From: Asticcacaulis sp. AC466
GTDB taxonomy: Bacteria; Pseudomonadota; Alphaproteobacteria; Caulobacterales; Caulobacteraceae
Direction of reading: 5' to 3'
Length of the DNA: 64,000 bases
NCBI RefSeq assembly: GCF_000495815.1
Contig: NZ_AWGE01000015.1
Coordinates: 103,790 to 167,789 of the forward strand
Under the pieces are notes generated by a model. It ran no database searches. It was not told where the DNA came from and was given only the letters and a program-made list of their open reading frames with translations. The translations under genes were made by a program, and so were the position numbers. Positions 1-9,997 of the stretch are shown here, piece after piece. Numbering within the stretch: position 1 is the stretch's first letter; each line of letters begins with the position of its first letter.

Positions 1-1065
1 GATACGGATTTTGTCTTTTCAGGCGTCGGTGGCGTCCGCATGGCCGAAATGGGCGTAGATAGCCCCTTCGACATCTCTGAGCTGTCTATTCTGGGGCTGG
101 TGGAAGGTCTCAAGGCCTATGGCCGTGTCATGAAGCGCGTACGTGAAACCGTGGCCTACGCCCAGGCTCAGAAGCCGGACGTGGTTGTCCTGATTGATTC
201 CTGGGGGTTCACGCTTCGGGTCGCCAACGCCATTCGCAAGGCCATGCCGCACGTCAAGCTGATCAAATATGTCGGGCCTCAGGTGTGGGCCATGCGGCCG
301 GGGCGGGCGAAAACCCTGGCGCGGGCTGTCGACCTGCTCTTAGCCCTGCATCCAATGGATGCCCCTTATTTTGAACGAGAGGGCCTGAAGACGGTTGTCG
401 TCGGCAATCCAGCGCTGAACGTCGATTTCAGTCGGGCCGATCCGACGAAATTCCGCGCAAAACTTGGGCTTGGTGCGACGGATCAGGTGCTGTTGGTCCT
501 TCCGGGGTCACGCCCCAGCGAAATCAAGCGGCTGATGCCGGTTTTCAATGACACGATGCGGCGCCTGCACGCGGAACGTCCGGAACTGACCATTGTGATA
601 CCGGTTGCCGATACGGTTCGCGAGCGTGTCGAAGCCGCAGTTTCCGATCTGCCGTTTGTGCGTTTGATCGGAGGCGAGGATGACAAGCATTCGGCCATGA
701 TGGCGGCGGATCTCGCTCTGGCCTGTTCGGGTACGGTATCGACGGAGCTGGCCCTGGCGGGGTGTCCGATGATTATCGCCTACAAGGTCGAACCGCTGAC
801 GGCATGGATTTTCAAAAATGTCGCCACGATAAAGCATATCACCCTGTTCAATATCATGGCGGAAAAGGAGATCGCGCCCGAGTTCGTTCAGGACGATGCC
901 ACGGCCGATAACCTCGTTAAGGCGGTAGATGCGCGTCTGGACGACAGGGCGCTCCGCGAGGCCCAAGTGCAGGCGCAGTTTGATGCGCTGGACATAATGG
1001 GGCGCGGGCAAAAGCCGCCAGCCGAAAAGGCCGCGGCGGCCGTCCTTGAGTTCATTGGCAAATAA
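1..1065 (+). CDS. lpxB: Lipid-A-disaccharide synthase, 5' end cut by window
   Basis: LpxB joins UDP-2,3-diacylglucosamine to lipid X to form the tetraacyl disaccharide of lipid A at the inner face of the cytoplasmic membrane. The frame is open from base 1 (it reads DTDFVFSGVGGVRMAEMG), so the first 40 or so residues lie outside the window. The visible part carries the GT-B type features of the family: the VGPQVWAMRPGRA segment, the ALHPMDAPYFE segment, the VLPGSRPSEI motif that begins the C-terminal domain, and the CSGTVSTELALAG nucleotide-sugar binding region. It ends in front of a bidirectional hairpin shared with the convergent gltA. The family identity is secure; only the start is missing. 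Confidence 0.95.
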   Translation, partial: DTDFVFSGVGGVRMAEMGVDSPFDISELSILGLVEGLKAYGRVMKRVRETVAYAQAQKPDVVVLIDSWGFTLRVANAIRKAMPHVKLIKYVGPQVWAMRPGRAKTLARAVDLLLALHPMDAPYFEREGLKTVVVGNPALNVDFSRADPTKFRAKLGLGATDQVLLVLPGSRPSEIKRLMPVFNDTMRRLHAERPELTIVIPVADTVRERVEAAVSDLPFVRLIGGEDDKHSAMMAADLALACSGTVSTELALAGCPMIIAYKVEPLTAWIFKNVATIKHITLFNIMAEKEIAPEFVQDDATADNLVKAVDARLDDRALREAQVQAQFDALDIMGRGQKPPAEKAAAAVLEFIGK

Positions 1066-1093
1066 GGTCCCACGCGACTTGGACAAAAACAAA

Positions 1094-1124
1094 AAAGCCC
1101 GCTTCGATTATCGAAGCGGGCTTT
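1094..1124. terminator. Bidirectional rho-independent terminator lpxB/gltA
   Basis: A perfect 14-bp stem (1094-1107 with 1111-1124) around a 3-nt loop, with A-rich sequence on the left and T-rich on the right. It lies between the two convergent genes lpxB and gltA and can serve both strands. Confidence 0.85.
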
Positions 1125-1143
1125 GATTTAGCTAGGTATCGTA

Positions 1144-2433
1144 TTAGCCGCGTTGTGACACGGGAACGTAATCGCGCGGGCCCGAGCCGGTGTAGAGCTG
1201 GCGCGGACGGCCGATTTTTTGGCCTGGATCCTCGATCATTTCCTTCCACTGGGCGATCCAGCCGACAGTGCGCGCCAGGGCGAACAAGACGGTGAACATG
1301 GTGGTCGGGAAGCCCATGGCCGACAGGGTGATGCCGGAGTAGAAGTCTACGTTCGGGTACAGCTTGCGTTCGATGAAGAACTCGTCCTTCAGCGCGATCT
1401 GTTCCAGCTCCTTGGCGACTTGGAACAACGGATCGTTCTTGTCACCAACGGCTTCCAGAACTTCGTCGGCCGACTGCTTCATGACGGTCGCGCGCGGATC
1501 GTAGTTCTTGTACACGCGGTGTCCGAAGCCCATGAGCTTGTACTTGCGGGCCTTGACGCCTTCGATGAACTCAGGAATGCGCTCCGGCGTGCCGATTTCC
1601 TTCAGCATGTTGAGCGCTTCTTCGTTAGCGCCACCATGCGACGGGCCCCACAGGCAGGCAATGCCGGCGGCGATACAGGCGAACGGGTTGGCGCCAGACG
1701 AACCCGCCAGACGGACGGTGGAGGTCGATGCGTTTTGTTCGTGATCGGCGTGAAGGATGAAGATGCGGTCCATCGCCTTGGTCAGGATCGGATTGGCGAC
1801 GTAATCTTCAGCCGGCACGGCAAAGCACATGCGCAGGAAGTTTTCCGAATAGGACAGGTTGTTACGCGGATGCACGAACGGCTGGCCTACGCTGTACTTA
1901 TAGGCTCGGGCGGCGATGGTTGGCATCTTGGCGATCAGGCGGTGCGCCGAAATTTCGCGCTGCTTCAGATCGTGAATGTCGAGGCTGTCATGATAGAAGG
2001 CCGACAAAGCGCCGACGGCGCCGGTCATGATCGCCATCGGGTGGGCGTCGCGGCGGAAGCCCGAGAAGAAGCGGTCGAACTGCTCATGCAGCATGGTGTG
2101 GCGTGTGATCGAGGTTTCGAAAGGTTCGAACTCGGCAGCCGTCGGCAATTCGCCGTGCAGCAGCAGGTAGCAGGTTTCGAGGAAGCTCGATTGCTCGGCC
2201 AGTTGGCCGATCGGATAACCGCGGTGCAGCAGAACGCCCTTGTCGCCATCGATGAAGGTGATCTTGCTTTCGCAGGATGCCGTCGAGGTGAAGCCCGGGT
2301 CATAGGTGAATGCGTCGGTCTCGGCGTACAGCTTGCGGATATCAACGACGTCCGGGCCTAAGGTGCCCTTCATGACGGGCAGATCGACGGTCTTGTCACC
2401 GAGCGTGATTTTGGCGGGATTGGTTTGGCTCAT
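1144..2433 (-). CDS. gltA: Citrate synthase (type II, hexameric type)
   Basis: Condenses acetyl-CoA and oxaloacetate to citrate, the entry step of the TCA cycle. The 429-residue length is normal for Gram-negative type II enzymes. The catalytic triad is visible: His266 in GPSHGG, His305 in GFGHRVYK and Asp363 in NVDFYSG; the [10 protein letters not shown] stretch is also typical. The N-terminal small beta domain of roughly 50 residues matches the NADH-regulated Gram-negative form, but allosteric behaviour cannot be judged from sequence. It starts at an ATG after a 91-bp gap from gltX on the same strand, so it may have its own promoter. It is convergent with lpxB. Confidence 0.97.
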   Translation of the reverse strand: MSQTNPAKITLGDKTVDLPVMKGTLGPDVVDIRKLYAETDAFTYDPGFTSTASCESKITFIDGDKGVLLHRGYPIGQLAEQSSFLETCYLLLHGELPTAAEFEPFETSITRHTMLHEQFDRFFSGFRRDAHPMAIMTGAVGALSAFYHDSLDIHDLKQREISAHRLIAKMPTIAARAYKYSVGQPFVHPRNNLSYSENFLRMCFAVPAEDYVANPILTKAMDRIFILHADHEQNASTSTVRLAGSSGANPFACIAAGIACLWGPSHGGANEEALNMLKEIGTPERIPEFIEGVKARKYKLMGFGHRVYKNYDPRATVMKQSADEVLEAVGDKNDPLFQVAKELEQIALKDEFFIERKLYPNVDFYSGITLSAMGFPTTMFTVLFALARTVGWIAQWKEMIEDPGQKIGRPRQLYTGSGPRDYVPVSQRG

Positions 2434-2524
2434 ATTACGCGTACCTCAGAAAAGGTTTCGACCCTTTATAGGCCTGTTGCGGCGCACCTAAATCGGCGTC
2501 GCGCCTGCTATATAAACTGTAACT

Positions 2525-3952
2525 CTAAATGAAAAGACCCCCTGTTAACCGAACAAGGGTCTCCTCGCGGCCCAATGCGGCCAAAAGCTTCGAAATATCC
2601 GGCGCAGGGTGGCCGGCCGACAGGAGGCCACGCAGGACAGGGCCTATCTTTCCGAAGCCAATCCCTTCATTTTCAACGAATTTTTTTAATTGTCCGTCAA
2701 TATAGTCGTTAGACCAGTTGTCCCAGGTTAACACATTTTCGTGAAGACGATTGAGGCGTGATATTGTTTCCTCAGTCAGGAGATTTTTTGTCTTTTCGTC
2801 AAGCGGAACGGGGCCTTTTGCTACCGCGAACTGAACCTGTTCGGCCAATTGGACGATGGTTTGGGCACGTTCTTTCACAAGTGGAATGGTGCGGGCCAGA
2901 ATCGCGTGGGTGTCGGGCGTTTCAGCATGGCCGGTGGCGACAAGCTCGGCTGTCACCAGCTTAACCAGTCGGGCATCGTCGGCGGCGCGAATCCAATGGG
3001 CGTTGACCGAGCCCAACTTGGCAAAATCGAGCCTGGCCGGCGACTTGTTGATATCGACTATATCAAACCAGTCTATGGCCTGGTCGTCGGTGAAAATTTC
3101 ATCATCGCCGTGCGACCACCCCAGGCGCGCCAGATAGTTTCGCATGGCTTCTGGCAGGTAGCCAAGGCTTTGATAGTCGCCTACCGCCTGGGCGCCATGG
3201 CGCTTGCTCAGCTTTGCGCCGTCGGGGCCATGAATCAGCGGGATGTGCGCGAAGGTCGGGACATCCCAGCCCAGCGCCATATAGATGAGGCTTTGGCGCG
3301 CGGCGTTGTTCAGGTGGTCGTCGCCGCGAATGACGTGGGTGACGCCCATGTCATGGTCATCGACTACGACAGCCAGATTGTAGGTCGGATTGCCGTCCGA
3401 GCGCAGCAGGATCAGATCGTCCAGGTCTTTGGTATTGAAGGCTACGTCGCCTTGCACGGCGTCGCGGATGATAAGCGGGTCTTCCAGCGGTCCCTTGAAA
3501 CGGATAACGTGCGGTTGCGACAACTCTTTGGCGGTAGGCGTACGATCGCGCCAGGGCGAACGCAACGCGTGCCCGGCGGCGCGGGCTTCCTCGCGCGCGG
3601 TCTCGGTTTCCTCCGCTGACATGAAACAGGCATAGGCACGGCCGCGTGCTACCAGGTCGGCGACGGCCTCTTTGTGGCGCGCTTCGCGGGCATGCTGAAA
3701 GACGATCTCTTCGTCCGCCTTGAGGCCCAGCCAGTCCAGCCCCTCGAAAATGGCGTCCACGGCGGCCTTGGTTGAGCGTTCGCGATCGGTGTCTTCGATA
3801 CGGATCAGGAATTTGCCGCCGGTGTGTCGTGCGTAGAGCCAGTTGAACAAGGCCGTGCGCGCACCGCCGATATGCAGGTATCCGGTGGGCGAGGGAGCAA
3901 AGCGAGTGACGACGGCGCCCGATGTCGGGACTTGCGATTTGGAATGGGGCAT
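2525..3952 (-). CDS. gltX: Glutamate--tRNA ligase
   Basis: Charges tRNA-Glu with glutamate in the cytoplasm; many alphaproteobacteria also mischarge tRNA-Gln and correct it with GatCAB. It is a class I synthetase of 475 residues. The HIGH motif appears as HIGG at residues 27-30 after FAPSPTGYL, and the KMSKS motif as KLSKR at about 247-251. The C-terminal third is the all-helical anticodon-binding domain. The gene is divergent from comEC, with under 100 bp between the starts, and lies upstream of gltA on the same strand. Alphaproteobacteria often carry two GltX paralogues; only one is visible here, so whether it is GltX1 or GltX2 is open. Confidence 0.96.
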   Translation of the reverse strand: MPHSKSQVPTSGAVVTRFAPSPTGYLHIGGARTALFNWLYARHTGGKFLIRIEDTDRERSTKAAVDAIFEGLDWLGLKADEEIVFQHAREARHKEAVADLVARGRAYACFMSAEETETAREEARAAGHALRSPWRDRTPTAKELSQPHVIRFKGPLEDPLIIRDAVQGDVAFNTKDLDDLILLRSDGNPTYNLAVVVDDHDMGVTHVIRGDDHLNNAARQSLIYMALGWDVPTFAHIPLIHGPDGAKLSKRHGAQAVGDYQSLGYLPEAMRNYLARLGWSHGDDEIFTDDQAIDWFDIVDINKSPARLDFAKLGSVNAHWIRAADDARLVKLVTAELVATGHAETPDTHAILARTIPLVKERAQTIVQLAEQVQFAVAKGPVPLDEKTKNLLTEETISRLNRLHENVLTWDNWSNDYIDGQLKKFVENEGIGFGKIGPVLRGLLSAGHPAPDISKLLAALGREETLVRLTGGLFI

Positions 3953-4044
3953 GATCAGTTACTTTGGGGGATCGATTTGTGAGCGTCTTATAGCTCTCTT
4001 TGCCGCGAACCCAAGCCCTTTATAGCAGGTGAGGCGGGCAAGGC

Positions 4045-6201
4045 TTGAAAACGGCGGTCCAGTTCTTGAAAAATCGAACGGCAGATGTACTGGCCTTGCA
4101 GGCTGGGCGGTTGTTTTTGTGGCTACCGGTGGCTTTTGGGGTGGGGGCCGCAGCCTATCTAGGGCTTCTGGTCGAACCGGCCCTCCTATGGCTTCTTGCA
4201 CCGGCCGGCGCTGCCGCCGCAGTTTCCGTTTTGTTGTGGCGGTTTAATATCAGTCGCTATGCATTTAATTTCATGATGCTTTTATCCGTCTTTCTATTAG
4301 GCGCCGTCGTGTGCAAGTTGCGCGCGGAGCACGTTCGGGCACCGGTGCTGGGGACCGAAACCAACCAATATATGGTTCAGGCGTTCGTAATGGATATCGT
4401 TTCGCCATCGGCCGACCAGCCGCGTTTATTGCTGGCGCCTATTGCCATACGTGGCCTGCCTCCTGAGGCAACGCCGTTACGTCTGCGGGTATCCCTGCGT
4501 CCGGGCGTCTTGGACGCGACAGGTATTAAACCGGGAGACGCGATATCGGTCTTCGCCATCCTGAACCCGCCGCCCTCGCCGAATATGCCCGGCGGGTACG
4601 ATTTTGCCCGAACGGCCTTTTTTCAGGGTGTAGGTGGCGTTGGATTGGCGCCGGGCCAGCCGCGGTTGATGGAGCCTCCGCCGCACGGGTGGCAATTGCG
4701 TGCGGTCATGGCCCTGAACCGGCTGCGCTGGACCATTACGCAAAAGCTTGTCGCCGATACGGCGCCGCAAATGCCCAATGGCCGCGCTATCGGCGGGTTT
4801 GCGGCCGCCTTGGTGACAGGACATCAAGCTTATATCCCTCAGCCGCTCATACAGGATATGCGGGATTCCGGGCTGGCCCATATCCTCTCGATATCGGGCG
4901 TGCATATGGCGATTGTTGGCGGATTTATCTTCTTTACGCTGCGGCTTGTTATGGCCGCTATCCCTTGGCTGGCGGTGCGCGTACCGGTTAAGAAATGGGC
5001 GGCAGCTTTAAGCATCGTCTGCGTTCTGCTCTACCTGGCCATTTCCGGATCGCCAGCCCCGGCTGTACGGTCTGCCGTTGTCGCTTGTGTCGCGTTCGGG
5101 GCAATTTTGGTCGATCGCCGGGCGTTGAGTTTGCGGGCCTTGGCCATCGCCGCTATCGTCGTCATCTGCTTGACGCCTGAAGCGGTTATCCAGCCTGGGT
5201 TTCAGATGTCGTTCAGCGCGACCGCCGCCTTGCTGGCCTTGGCCGAGGGCATGAAGCCGCCCATGCGGGAAATCAGCGTGCCCGTCTGGATCCGGGCCGC
5301 TCAAGCGACAGTGCACGGTATCTGGCTATCTTTGCTGGCCTCCGGTGTAGCGACTGCTGCAACGACACCTTTCGCCATTGCCTATTTCAATCGTTTTTCG
5401 GTCTACGGCCTACTGTCAAATCTCTTTGAGGCCCCCGTAACGACCTTTATCGTCATGCCGTCTCTCGCTATGGGTACCACGATGTCCGCCACGCCCGTTG
5501 GATGGTTGTTCCTGCGTGTGGCAGGGGCGGGGTTATGGGTTATCGAACGTATTGCCGCCATTACCGCGGACTTGCCCCATGCGGTGATCAGCTGGCCGTC
5601 GGCCCCGGCTTACGTCCTGCCGATTTCTTTTTTGGGATTATTATGGATTTGCCTTGTGCGGGGGAAAGCGCGCTGGATCGGTCTGATTGCAGCGTCAACC
5701 ATCTTGTGGTGGCCGCGTGTGCTGGCTCCGGATATTTGGGTGGATGCAGAAGGGGGCAATGCCGCCATTCGCACGGCCGCTGGCGCCTACGTCCTGCGGT
5801 CAAAGGTAAGGCAATATGGGTTCGAGCAGTGGACGCAACACTACGGCATTGCGGTGTTGGACGAAGGTAAGCGCAATGAAGCCTATGCTTGCAAGGGATA
5901 CGGCTGTGTTCCGCTCGGTCAGCCGCGCATAGGCTTCTGGTTCAGCAATAAGCCACCAAAGTCGGCACGTCTCAACGAACTGTGCCAGGCAAGCGATCTG
6001 ATCATTCTGCGCAACCCCATGGGGGATTGGCCGGCTGAATGCGCCAGGGTCAACCGCATCAGCGCCGGTGATTTTCGTCGTCTCGGCGCCATGGAACTGA
6101 CACGCACAGAAAAGGGCTGGGCTATTAAGGCAGCCCAGCCCCTGAGAGGCAAACGCTATTGGACCAGTCCGTCGGAGGCGGAAGGCGGCGTTAGCGATTA
6201 A
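4045..6201 (+). CDS. comEC: ComEC/Rec2-family DNA-uptake channel protein
   Basis: Predicted inner-membrane channel that passes single-stranded DNA into the cytoplasm during transformation. The 718-residue protein has two N-terminal membrane helices, a soluble OB-like (DUF4131-type) segment at roughly 95-200, and the competence core of about eight hydrophobic helices from roughly 255 to 560. The core carries the family signature [20 protein letters not shown] and the [13 protein letters not shown] segment. The C-terminal 150 residues are short and show no HxHxDH metallo-beta-lactamase motif, as in other alphaproteobacterial forms. A TTG start is used here. The 3' end overlaps the convergent lexA by 4 bp. 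Whether the host is naturally competent is not shown by this window. Confidence 0.9.
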   Translation: MKTAVQFLKNRTADVLALQAGRLFLWLPVAFGVGAAAYLGLLVEPALLWLLAPAGAAAAVSVLLWRFNISRYAFNFMMLLSVFLLGAVVCKLRAEHVRAPVLGTETNQYMVQAFVMDIVSPSADQPRLLLAPIAIRGLPPEATPLRLRVSLRPGVLDATGIKPGDAISVFAILNPPPSPNMPGGYDFARTAFFQGVGGVGLAPGQPRLMEPPPHGWQLRAVMALNRLRWTITQKLVADTAPQMPNGRAIGGFAAALVTGHQAYIPQPLIQDMRDSGLAHILSISGVHMAIVGGFIFFTLRLVMAAIPWLAVRVPVKKWAAALSIVCVLLYLAISGSPAPAVRSAVVACVAFGAILVDRRALSLRALAIAAIVVICLTPEAVIQPGFQMSFSATAALLALAEGMKPPMREISVPVWIRAAQATVHGIWLSLLASGVATAATTPFAIAYFNRFSVYGLLSNLFEAPVTTFIVMPSLAMGTTMSATPVGWLFLRVAGAGLWVIERIAAITADLPHAVISWPSAPAYVLPISFLGLLWICLVRGKARWIGLIAASTILWWPRVLAPDIWVDAEGGNAAIRTAAGAYVLRSKVRQYGFEQWTQHYGIAVLDEGKRNEAYACKGYGCVPLGQPRIGFWFSNKPPKSARLNELCQASDLIILRNPMGDWPAECARVNRISAGDFRRLGAMELTRTEKGWAIKAAQPLRGKRYWTSPSEAEGGVSD

Positions 6202-6902
6202 TGGTAACGACGCATCAGGCCGACAAGGCGGCCCTGAACCTTGACTTGGCCGTCATTGTAGATTTGCGTCTTGTAATTCGGATTGGCGGCTTCAAGGGCA
6301 ATCGATCCCCCCTTCTTGCGAAGGCGCTTTAGCGTCGCGGTTTCGTCATCGACGAGCGCGACCACGATTTCCCCGGTCTGAGCCGTGTCGGTCTTCTTGA
6401 TGACAACAAAATCGCCATTCAGAATACCGGCATTGATCATCGAATCGCCTTCGATTTCGAGCAGGTAGTGCTCACCGGCGCCCAGCATGGATTCCGGCAC
6501 GCGCAACCGGTCACGTTCCTGGCCCATGGCCTCGATCGGCACGCCGGCCGCGATCTTGCCAAGCAGCGGTAGTTCACGCGTATCGTCGTTAGAGGGCCTG
6601 ACTGGATCGGCAGGGGCAGGGCGCGTGCCTTCGACGACCTGGGGAACAAAGGCTTGACGGCCGCGCGGCGGCGCTGACGTAGTGGCTTGATCCGGCAATT
6701 TAATGACTTCAAGCGCCCGGGCCCGGTGTGCGAGCCGACGTATAAACCCGCGTTCTTCCAGAGCGGTAATCAAACGGTGAATACCCGACTTAGAGGCCAG
6801 ATCCAGCGCTTCCTTCATTTCGTCGAAAGAGGGGGAAACCCCGCCCTCTTTGATGCGTTCGTGAATGAACATCAGAAGTTCGCGTTGTTTGGTCGTCAGC
6901 AT
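6198..6902 (-). CDS. lexA: SOS-response repressor LexA
   Basis: Represses DNA-damage genes and cleaves itself when RecA is activated. The 234-residue protein has an N-terminal winged helix (residues 1-65) and a C-terminal S24 peptidase domain. The Ala119-Gly120 cleavage bond in [10 protein letters not shown], the nucleophile Ser154 in EGDSM and the general base Lys192 in TATLKRL are all present. The linker of about 45 residues is long, as in alphaproteobacterial LexA. The ATG is preceded by AAGGTG at good spacing. Two GTTC-N7-GTTC boxes lie directly upstream, so the gene should repress itself. It is convergent with comEC, with the stop codons overlapping. Confidence 0.97.
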   Translation of the reverse strand: MLTTKQRELLMFIHERIKEGGVSPSFDEMKEALDLASKSGIHRLITALEERGFIRRLAHRARALEVIKLPDQATTSAPPRGRQAFVPQVVEGTRPAPADPVRPSNDDTRELPLLGKIAAGVPIEAMGQERDRLRVPESMLGAGEHYLLEIEGDSMINAGILNGDFVVIKKTDTAQTGEIVVALVDDETATLKRLRKKGGSIALEAANPNYKTQIYNDGQVKVQGRLVGLMRRYH

Positions 6903-6937
6903 GGGACACCTTCGTATAAACCAGTTCGCAAAATGCA

Positions 6938-6952
6938 GAACAAGTCATGAAC
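6938..6952 (-). promoter_or_regulatory. LexA (SOS) box, proximal
   Basis: Read on the minus strand the sequence is GTTC-ATGACTT-GTTC, an exact match to the alphaproteobacterial SOS box GTTC-N7-GTTC. It lies 36 bp upstream of the lexA start and points to autorepression. Confidence 0.8.
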
Positions 6953-6963
6953 CTATGGAAGAT

Positions 6964-6978
6964 GTTCTATATGTGTTC
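6964..6978 (+). promoter_or_regulatory. LexA (SOS) box, distal
   Basis: GTTC-TATATGT-GTTC on the plus strand, again an exact GTTC-N7-GTTC match, in opposite orientation to the proximal box with 11 bp between them. It sits between lexA and the trpC stop codon. Confidence 0.75.
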
Positions 6979-6987
6979 TTATTAATG

Positions 6988-7782
6988 TCAAGCTAACGAT
7001 AATAGATTTTTTGTCGCTGTAGTGACATCGCCTTGCCGCATGAGGCTTTCGCCAACCAGCATCGCCGTCGCGCCCGTACGCGCCAGGCGCTTGACGTCGT
7101 ACGGTGTGAAAATGCCGCTTTCGGCGACCAGAATATGGTCCTTCGAAACCGCGTGCGCCAAGGTCTCCGTCACCGCCAGGTCGACATGAAAATCCCTGAG
7201 ATTACGATTATTTATGCCGATCAGCTTGGATTTGAGTTTCAGAGCCCTGTCCATTTCCGCAGCGTTATGCACTTCGACAAGTGCATCCATACCGTAATGC
7301 TGGGCGCAGTCGATCAGGTCGGCGGCCAGTTCATCATCTATCATGGCCATGATGACCAGAATGGCATCGGCGCCGATGGCCCTCGATTCGGTCACCTGCC
7401 AGGTATCGACAAGAAATTCCTTACGGATGCAGGGCAGCGAAACAGCGGCCCGTGCGGCCTGGAAATGCGATTCGTGTCCCATAAAGGACGGGTTATCGGT
7501 CAGGATAGACAGACAAGACGCCCCGCCGGCTTCATAGGCGCGGGCTAGGGCTGGCGGATCGAAATCCTCCCGGATCAATCCCTTTGACGGGCTGGCCTTC
7601 TTGATTTCGGCAATGAGTGAGAGATTATCAGGCTGCTTATTGGCGACCAGGGCCTTGGCGAACCCTCGGGCCGGTCCGACCTCGTCTATTTGCGCCTCAA
7701 GGTCGTCCAGCGTCACATGCGTCCGCCGCGTCGCAACGTCTTCGCGCTTGTAGGTAGCAATCTTGTCGAGAATGTCCAGCAT
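6988..7782 (-). CDS. trpC: Indole-3-glycerol-phosphate synthase
   Basis: Closes the indole ring in tryptophan synthesis (CdRP to indole-3-glycerol phosphate). It is a 264-residue TIM barrel with the family motifs [13 protein letters not shown] near residue 55, [15 protein letters not shown] and VAESGI. The start is set at MLDILDKIA because AAGGAGACGAT precedes this ATG; an in-frame ATG 36 bases further upstream has no such site. It follows trpD on the same strand with a gap of about 80 bp and ends just before the lexA control region. It is a stand-alone enzyme, not fused to TrpF. Confidence 0.97.
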   Translation of the reverse strand: MLDILDKIATYKREDVATRRTHVTLDDLEAQIDEVGPARGFAKALVANKQPDNLSLIAEIKKASPSKGLIREDFDPPALARAYEAGGASCLSILTDNPSFMGHESHFQAARAAVSLPCIRKEFLVDTWQVTESRAIGADAILVIMAMIDDELAADLIDCAQHYGMDALVEVHNAAEMDRALKLKSKLIGINNRNLRDFHVDLAVTETLAHAVSKDHILVAESGIFTPYDVKRLARTGATAMLVGESLMRQGDVTTATKNLLSLA

Positions 7783-7860
7783 ATCGTCTCCTTGGGTAGC
7801 GACCTTGGACGCTAGCACGGCGTGCGTTCACAGAGCAGCAACAGTTATGTTATGTGAATG

Positions 7861-8877
7861 TTATGACGCTTTTGTCGTCGCAACCAGGGTGTCTAGCGCG
7901 CTGCGTGCGCGGCCATCGTCAATGACGTTTGCCGCCAGTTCCACGCCTTCGCGCAGGGTTTCCACCGTGTCGGCTACCAGGAAGGCGGCGGCCGCGTTCA
8001 GCATGACGATATCGCGATACGCGCCGGTCTTGCCATCGAGCAGGTCGGACAGTTCGGCGGCATTGTATTCAGGGGCGCCACCGGTGATGTCGGCCAGCGC
8101 GGCACGGGGCAGGCCGACCGCTTCAGGCGTGATCTTGAACAGGCGGACAAACCCGTCCTTCCATTCGGCGACATCGGTTTCACCCGTCGTTGTCAGTTCA
8201 TCCAGGCCAGATCCGTGCACAGACCACGCCTTGGTGGCGCCAAGTTGACCCAGCGCCTGAGCGATCGGTTCAACAAAACGCGGCGAGGGTACGCCAACAA
8301 CCTGACGCTTGGCGCCCGCCGGGTTACTGAGCGGTCCCAGCAGATTGAAAATGGTGCGGAAGCCGAGCTGCTGACGGATCGGCGAGACATGTCGCATGGC
8401 GCCGTGATGCGCCTGGGCAAAGAGGAAGCAGATACCGGCCTCGTCCAAGGCCTTGCGCTGTTGTTCCAGTGTCGCTTCAATATTGACGCCGAGCGCCGCC
8501 AACACGTCCGCGGTCCCGGACTTGGACGTAATGGCGCGGTTGCCGTGTTTGGCGACCTTGAGGCCGCCGCCGGCCGCGACGAATCCCACGGCGGTGGATA
8601 TGTTGAGCGTGTGCAGCCCGTCACCGCCGGTGCCGCAAACATCGATGACGTCGTAAGGGTGGTCAAGGTGAATGGCCGCCTTGCGCATGGCGCGGGCGCA
8701 GGCGGCGATTTCGCCGACGGTTTCCCCGCGAATCCGAATAGCAGTTACCGCAGCGGCCACCTGGGCCGGCGTTGGTTCACCACGCAGGCAGGCAGTAAAG
8801 AATTGTTCGGCGTCGTCTTCGTTGAGGGTCTGGCCTTCGGCCAGTTTCGACAGCAAGGGTTTGAAAGCGTCAGACAT
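7861..8877 (-). CDS. trpD: Anthranilate phosphoribosyltransferase
   Basis: Transfers phosphoribose from PRPP to anthranilate, the second step of tryptophan synthesis. The 338-residue protein shows the PRPP-binding loop CGTGGDG with the following NIST motif, the [17 protein letters not shown] segment and the HHGAMRHV anthranilate site. It starts inside the end of trpG (8-bp overlap), which suggests translational coupling within a trpG-trpD-trpC unit on the minus strand. The length is normal and no key residue appears to be missing. Confidence 0.97.
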   Translation of the reverse strand: MSDAFKPLLSKLAEGQTLNEDDAEQFFTACLRGEPTPAQVAAAVTAIRIRGETVGEIAACARAMRKAAIHLDHPYDVIDVCGTGGDGLHTLNISTAVGFVAAGGGLKVAKHGNRAITSKSGTADVLAALGVNIEATLEQQRKALDEAGICFLFAQAHHGAMRHVSPIRQQLGFRTIFNLLGPLSNPAGAKRQVVGVPSPRFVEPIAQALGQLGATKAWSVHGSGLDELTTTGETDVAEWKDGFVRLFKITPEAVGLPRAALADITGGAPEYNAAELSDLLDGKTGAYRDIVMLNAAAAFLVADTVETLREGVELAANVIDDGRARSALDTLVATTKAS

Positions 8878-9463
8878 AGAGGTTGTGGCTCTCGATACCG
8901 GCCAGTTGCAGGAAGTTGGCCAGCAATTGATGACCGCCTTCGGTGGCGATGGATTCGGGGTGGAACTGCACGCCGTGGATAGGCCGGGTCTTATGCTGAA
9001 CGCCCATTATTTCACCATCTTCGGTCCAGGCGGTGATCTCCAGATCGGCCGGCAAGGTTTCGCGCTTAATAGCCAGAGAATGGTAACGCGTCGCTGTAAA
9101 GGGATTGGGCAAGTCTTTGAAAATGCCCTGATTATTGTGATGTATCAGGCTGGTCTTGCCGTGCATGAGCGTCTTGGCGCGAATGACATCGCCGCCATAG
9201 GCCTGGCCGATCGACTGGTGCCCCAGGCAGACACCCAGAACCGGCATATCTTCGGGAGCAGCACGCAGCAGGGGCAGGCAGATGCCGGCCTGGTCCGGCG
9301 CGCAAGGGCCGGGTGACAGGAGAATGGCCTTGGGCCCCAGGGCGAGCGCGTCTTGAACGCTCAGCGCATCGTTGCGGTAAACCTGCGTATCCGCGCCGAG
9401 CTCGGCCAGGTAATGGACAAGATTGTAGGTAAAGCTGTCGTAGTTGTCGATTACCAGGATCAT
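8870..9463 (-). CDS. trpG: Anthranilate synthase component II (glutamine amidotransferase)
   Basis: Provides ammonia from glutamine to TrpE. It is a 197-residue class I glutamine amidotransferase with the nucleophile elbow [10 protein letters not shown] near residue 80 and the His/Glu pair in [14 protein letters not shown] near residue 170. The start [14 protein letters not shown] is preceded by GGAGGCGGCT; longer in-frame extensions do not match the family. It overlaps trpD by 8 bp. It is separated from trpE by a gene on the opposite strand, so the two subunits of one enzyme are not in one simple operon here. As in other bacteria it could also serve p-aminobenzoate synthesis, which cannot be decided here. 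Confidence 0.96.
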   Translation of the reverse strand: MILVIDNYDSFTYNLVHYLAELGADTQVYRNDALSVQDALALGPKAILLSPGPCAPDQAGICLPLLRAAPEDMPVLGVCLGHQSIGQAYGGDVIRAKTLMHGKTSLIHHNNQGIFKDLPNPFTATRYHSLAIKRETLPADLEITAWTEDGEIMGVQHKTRPIHGVQFHPESIATEGGHQLLANFLQLAGIESHNLYV

Positions 9464-9608
9464 AGCCGCCTCCGAACGCACGCCGTCTCTCAGGCGTATG
9501 TAAGCAAAAGCCTTTCGCTTTCCAAGTCCAAACGTCACAAGGGCGCGCGGCGCAGCAAAAATATGCTTTTGGGTGAGCGTATCAGTGTGCGTTATTTCGC
9601 ATTAAACT

Positions 9609-9962
9609 ATGACGATGAATTTGATTCGAGCAAATGGTAGCGGTCAGGAAGATGCATTAACCGATGACCGCCTCGGCGCGGCGCTTGATCTGCTGACAGC
9701 CTCCAAGCCGCGCACGATGCCGGGCCACTGGCTCATTCTGGCGCTTTGCGCCTTTATCGCCGCCACTACGTTTTTTGTGTATATGGCGACAAGCTTGACC
9801 GCCAAACCTGCTCCCGTCCCTTTAGCGTCAAAAACGGCAACGACGCCAGTACCGCCTTCAGTAAACAAGGCCGACTTCGAACTCTCAGGCTCGTCGCTTA
9901 GTGCTGAGTCTGCGGAACCCGTTACGGACGCCGTGCTGATCGGCAAGGAAGAAAGCCGCTAA
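9609..9962 (+). CDS. Small single-pass membrane protein of unknown function
   Basis: I do not recognise a family. The 117-residue product has a polar N-terminal 40 residues, one clear membrane helix (WLILALCAFIAATTFFVYMA, about residues 41-60) and a Ser/Ala/Pro/Thr-rich tail of about 55 residues, probably periplasmic if the N-terminus stays inside. It stands on the plus strand between trpG and trpE, which run the other way, so it interrupts what would be a trpEGDC cluster. No good ribosome-binding site precedes the ATG, and a second ATG lies 6 bases downstream. The codon pattern looks coding. A link with tryptophan metabolism is not supported by the sequence. Confidence 0.6.
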   Translation: MTMNLIRANGSGQEDALTDDRLGAALDLLTASKPRTMPGHWLILALCAFIAATTFFVYMATSLTAKPAPVPLASKTATTPVPPSVNKADFELSGSSLSAESAEPVTDAVLIGKEESR

Positions 9963-9997
9963 CGGATTTGATCGTCGGGTGAGATTTGGGTGGTGGC

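Noticed and set aside
1219..2361. Long plus-strand reading frame of 380 codons across gltA
   Set aside because: It is antisense to a clear citrate synthase gene and its translation is rich in Arg/Gly/Val without family features; a third-position GC artefact.
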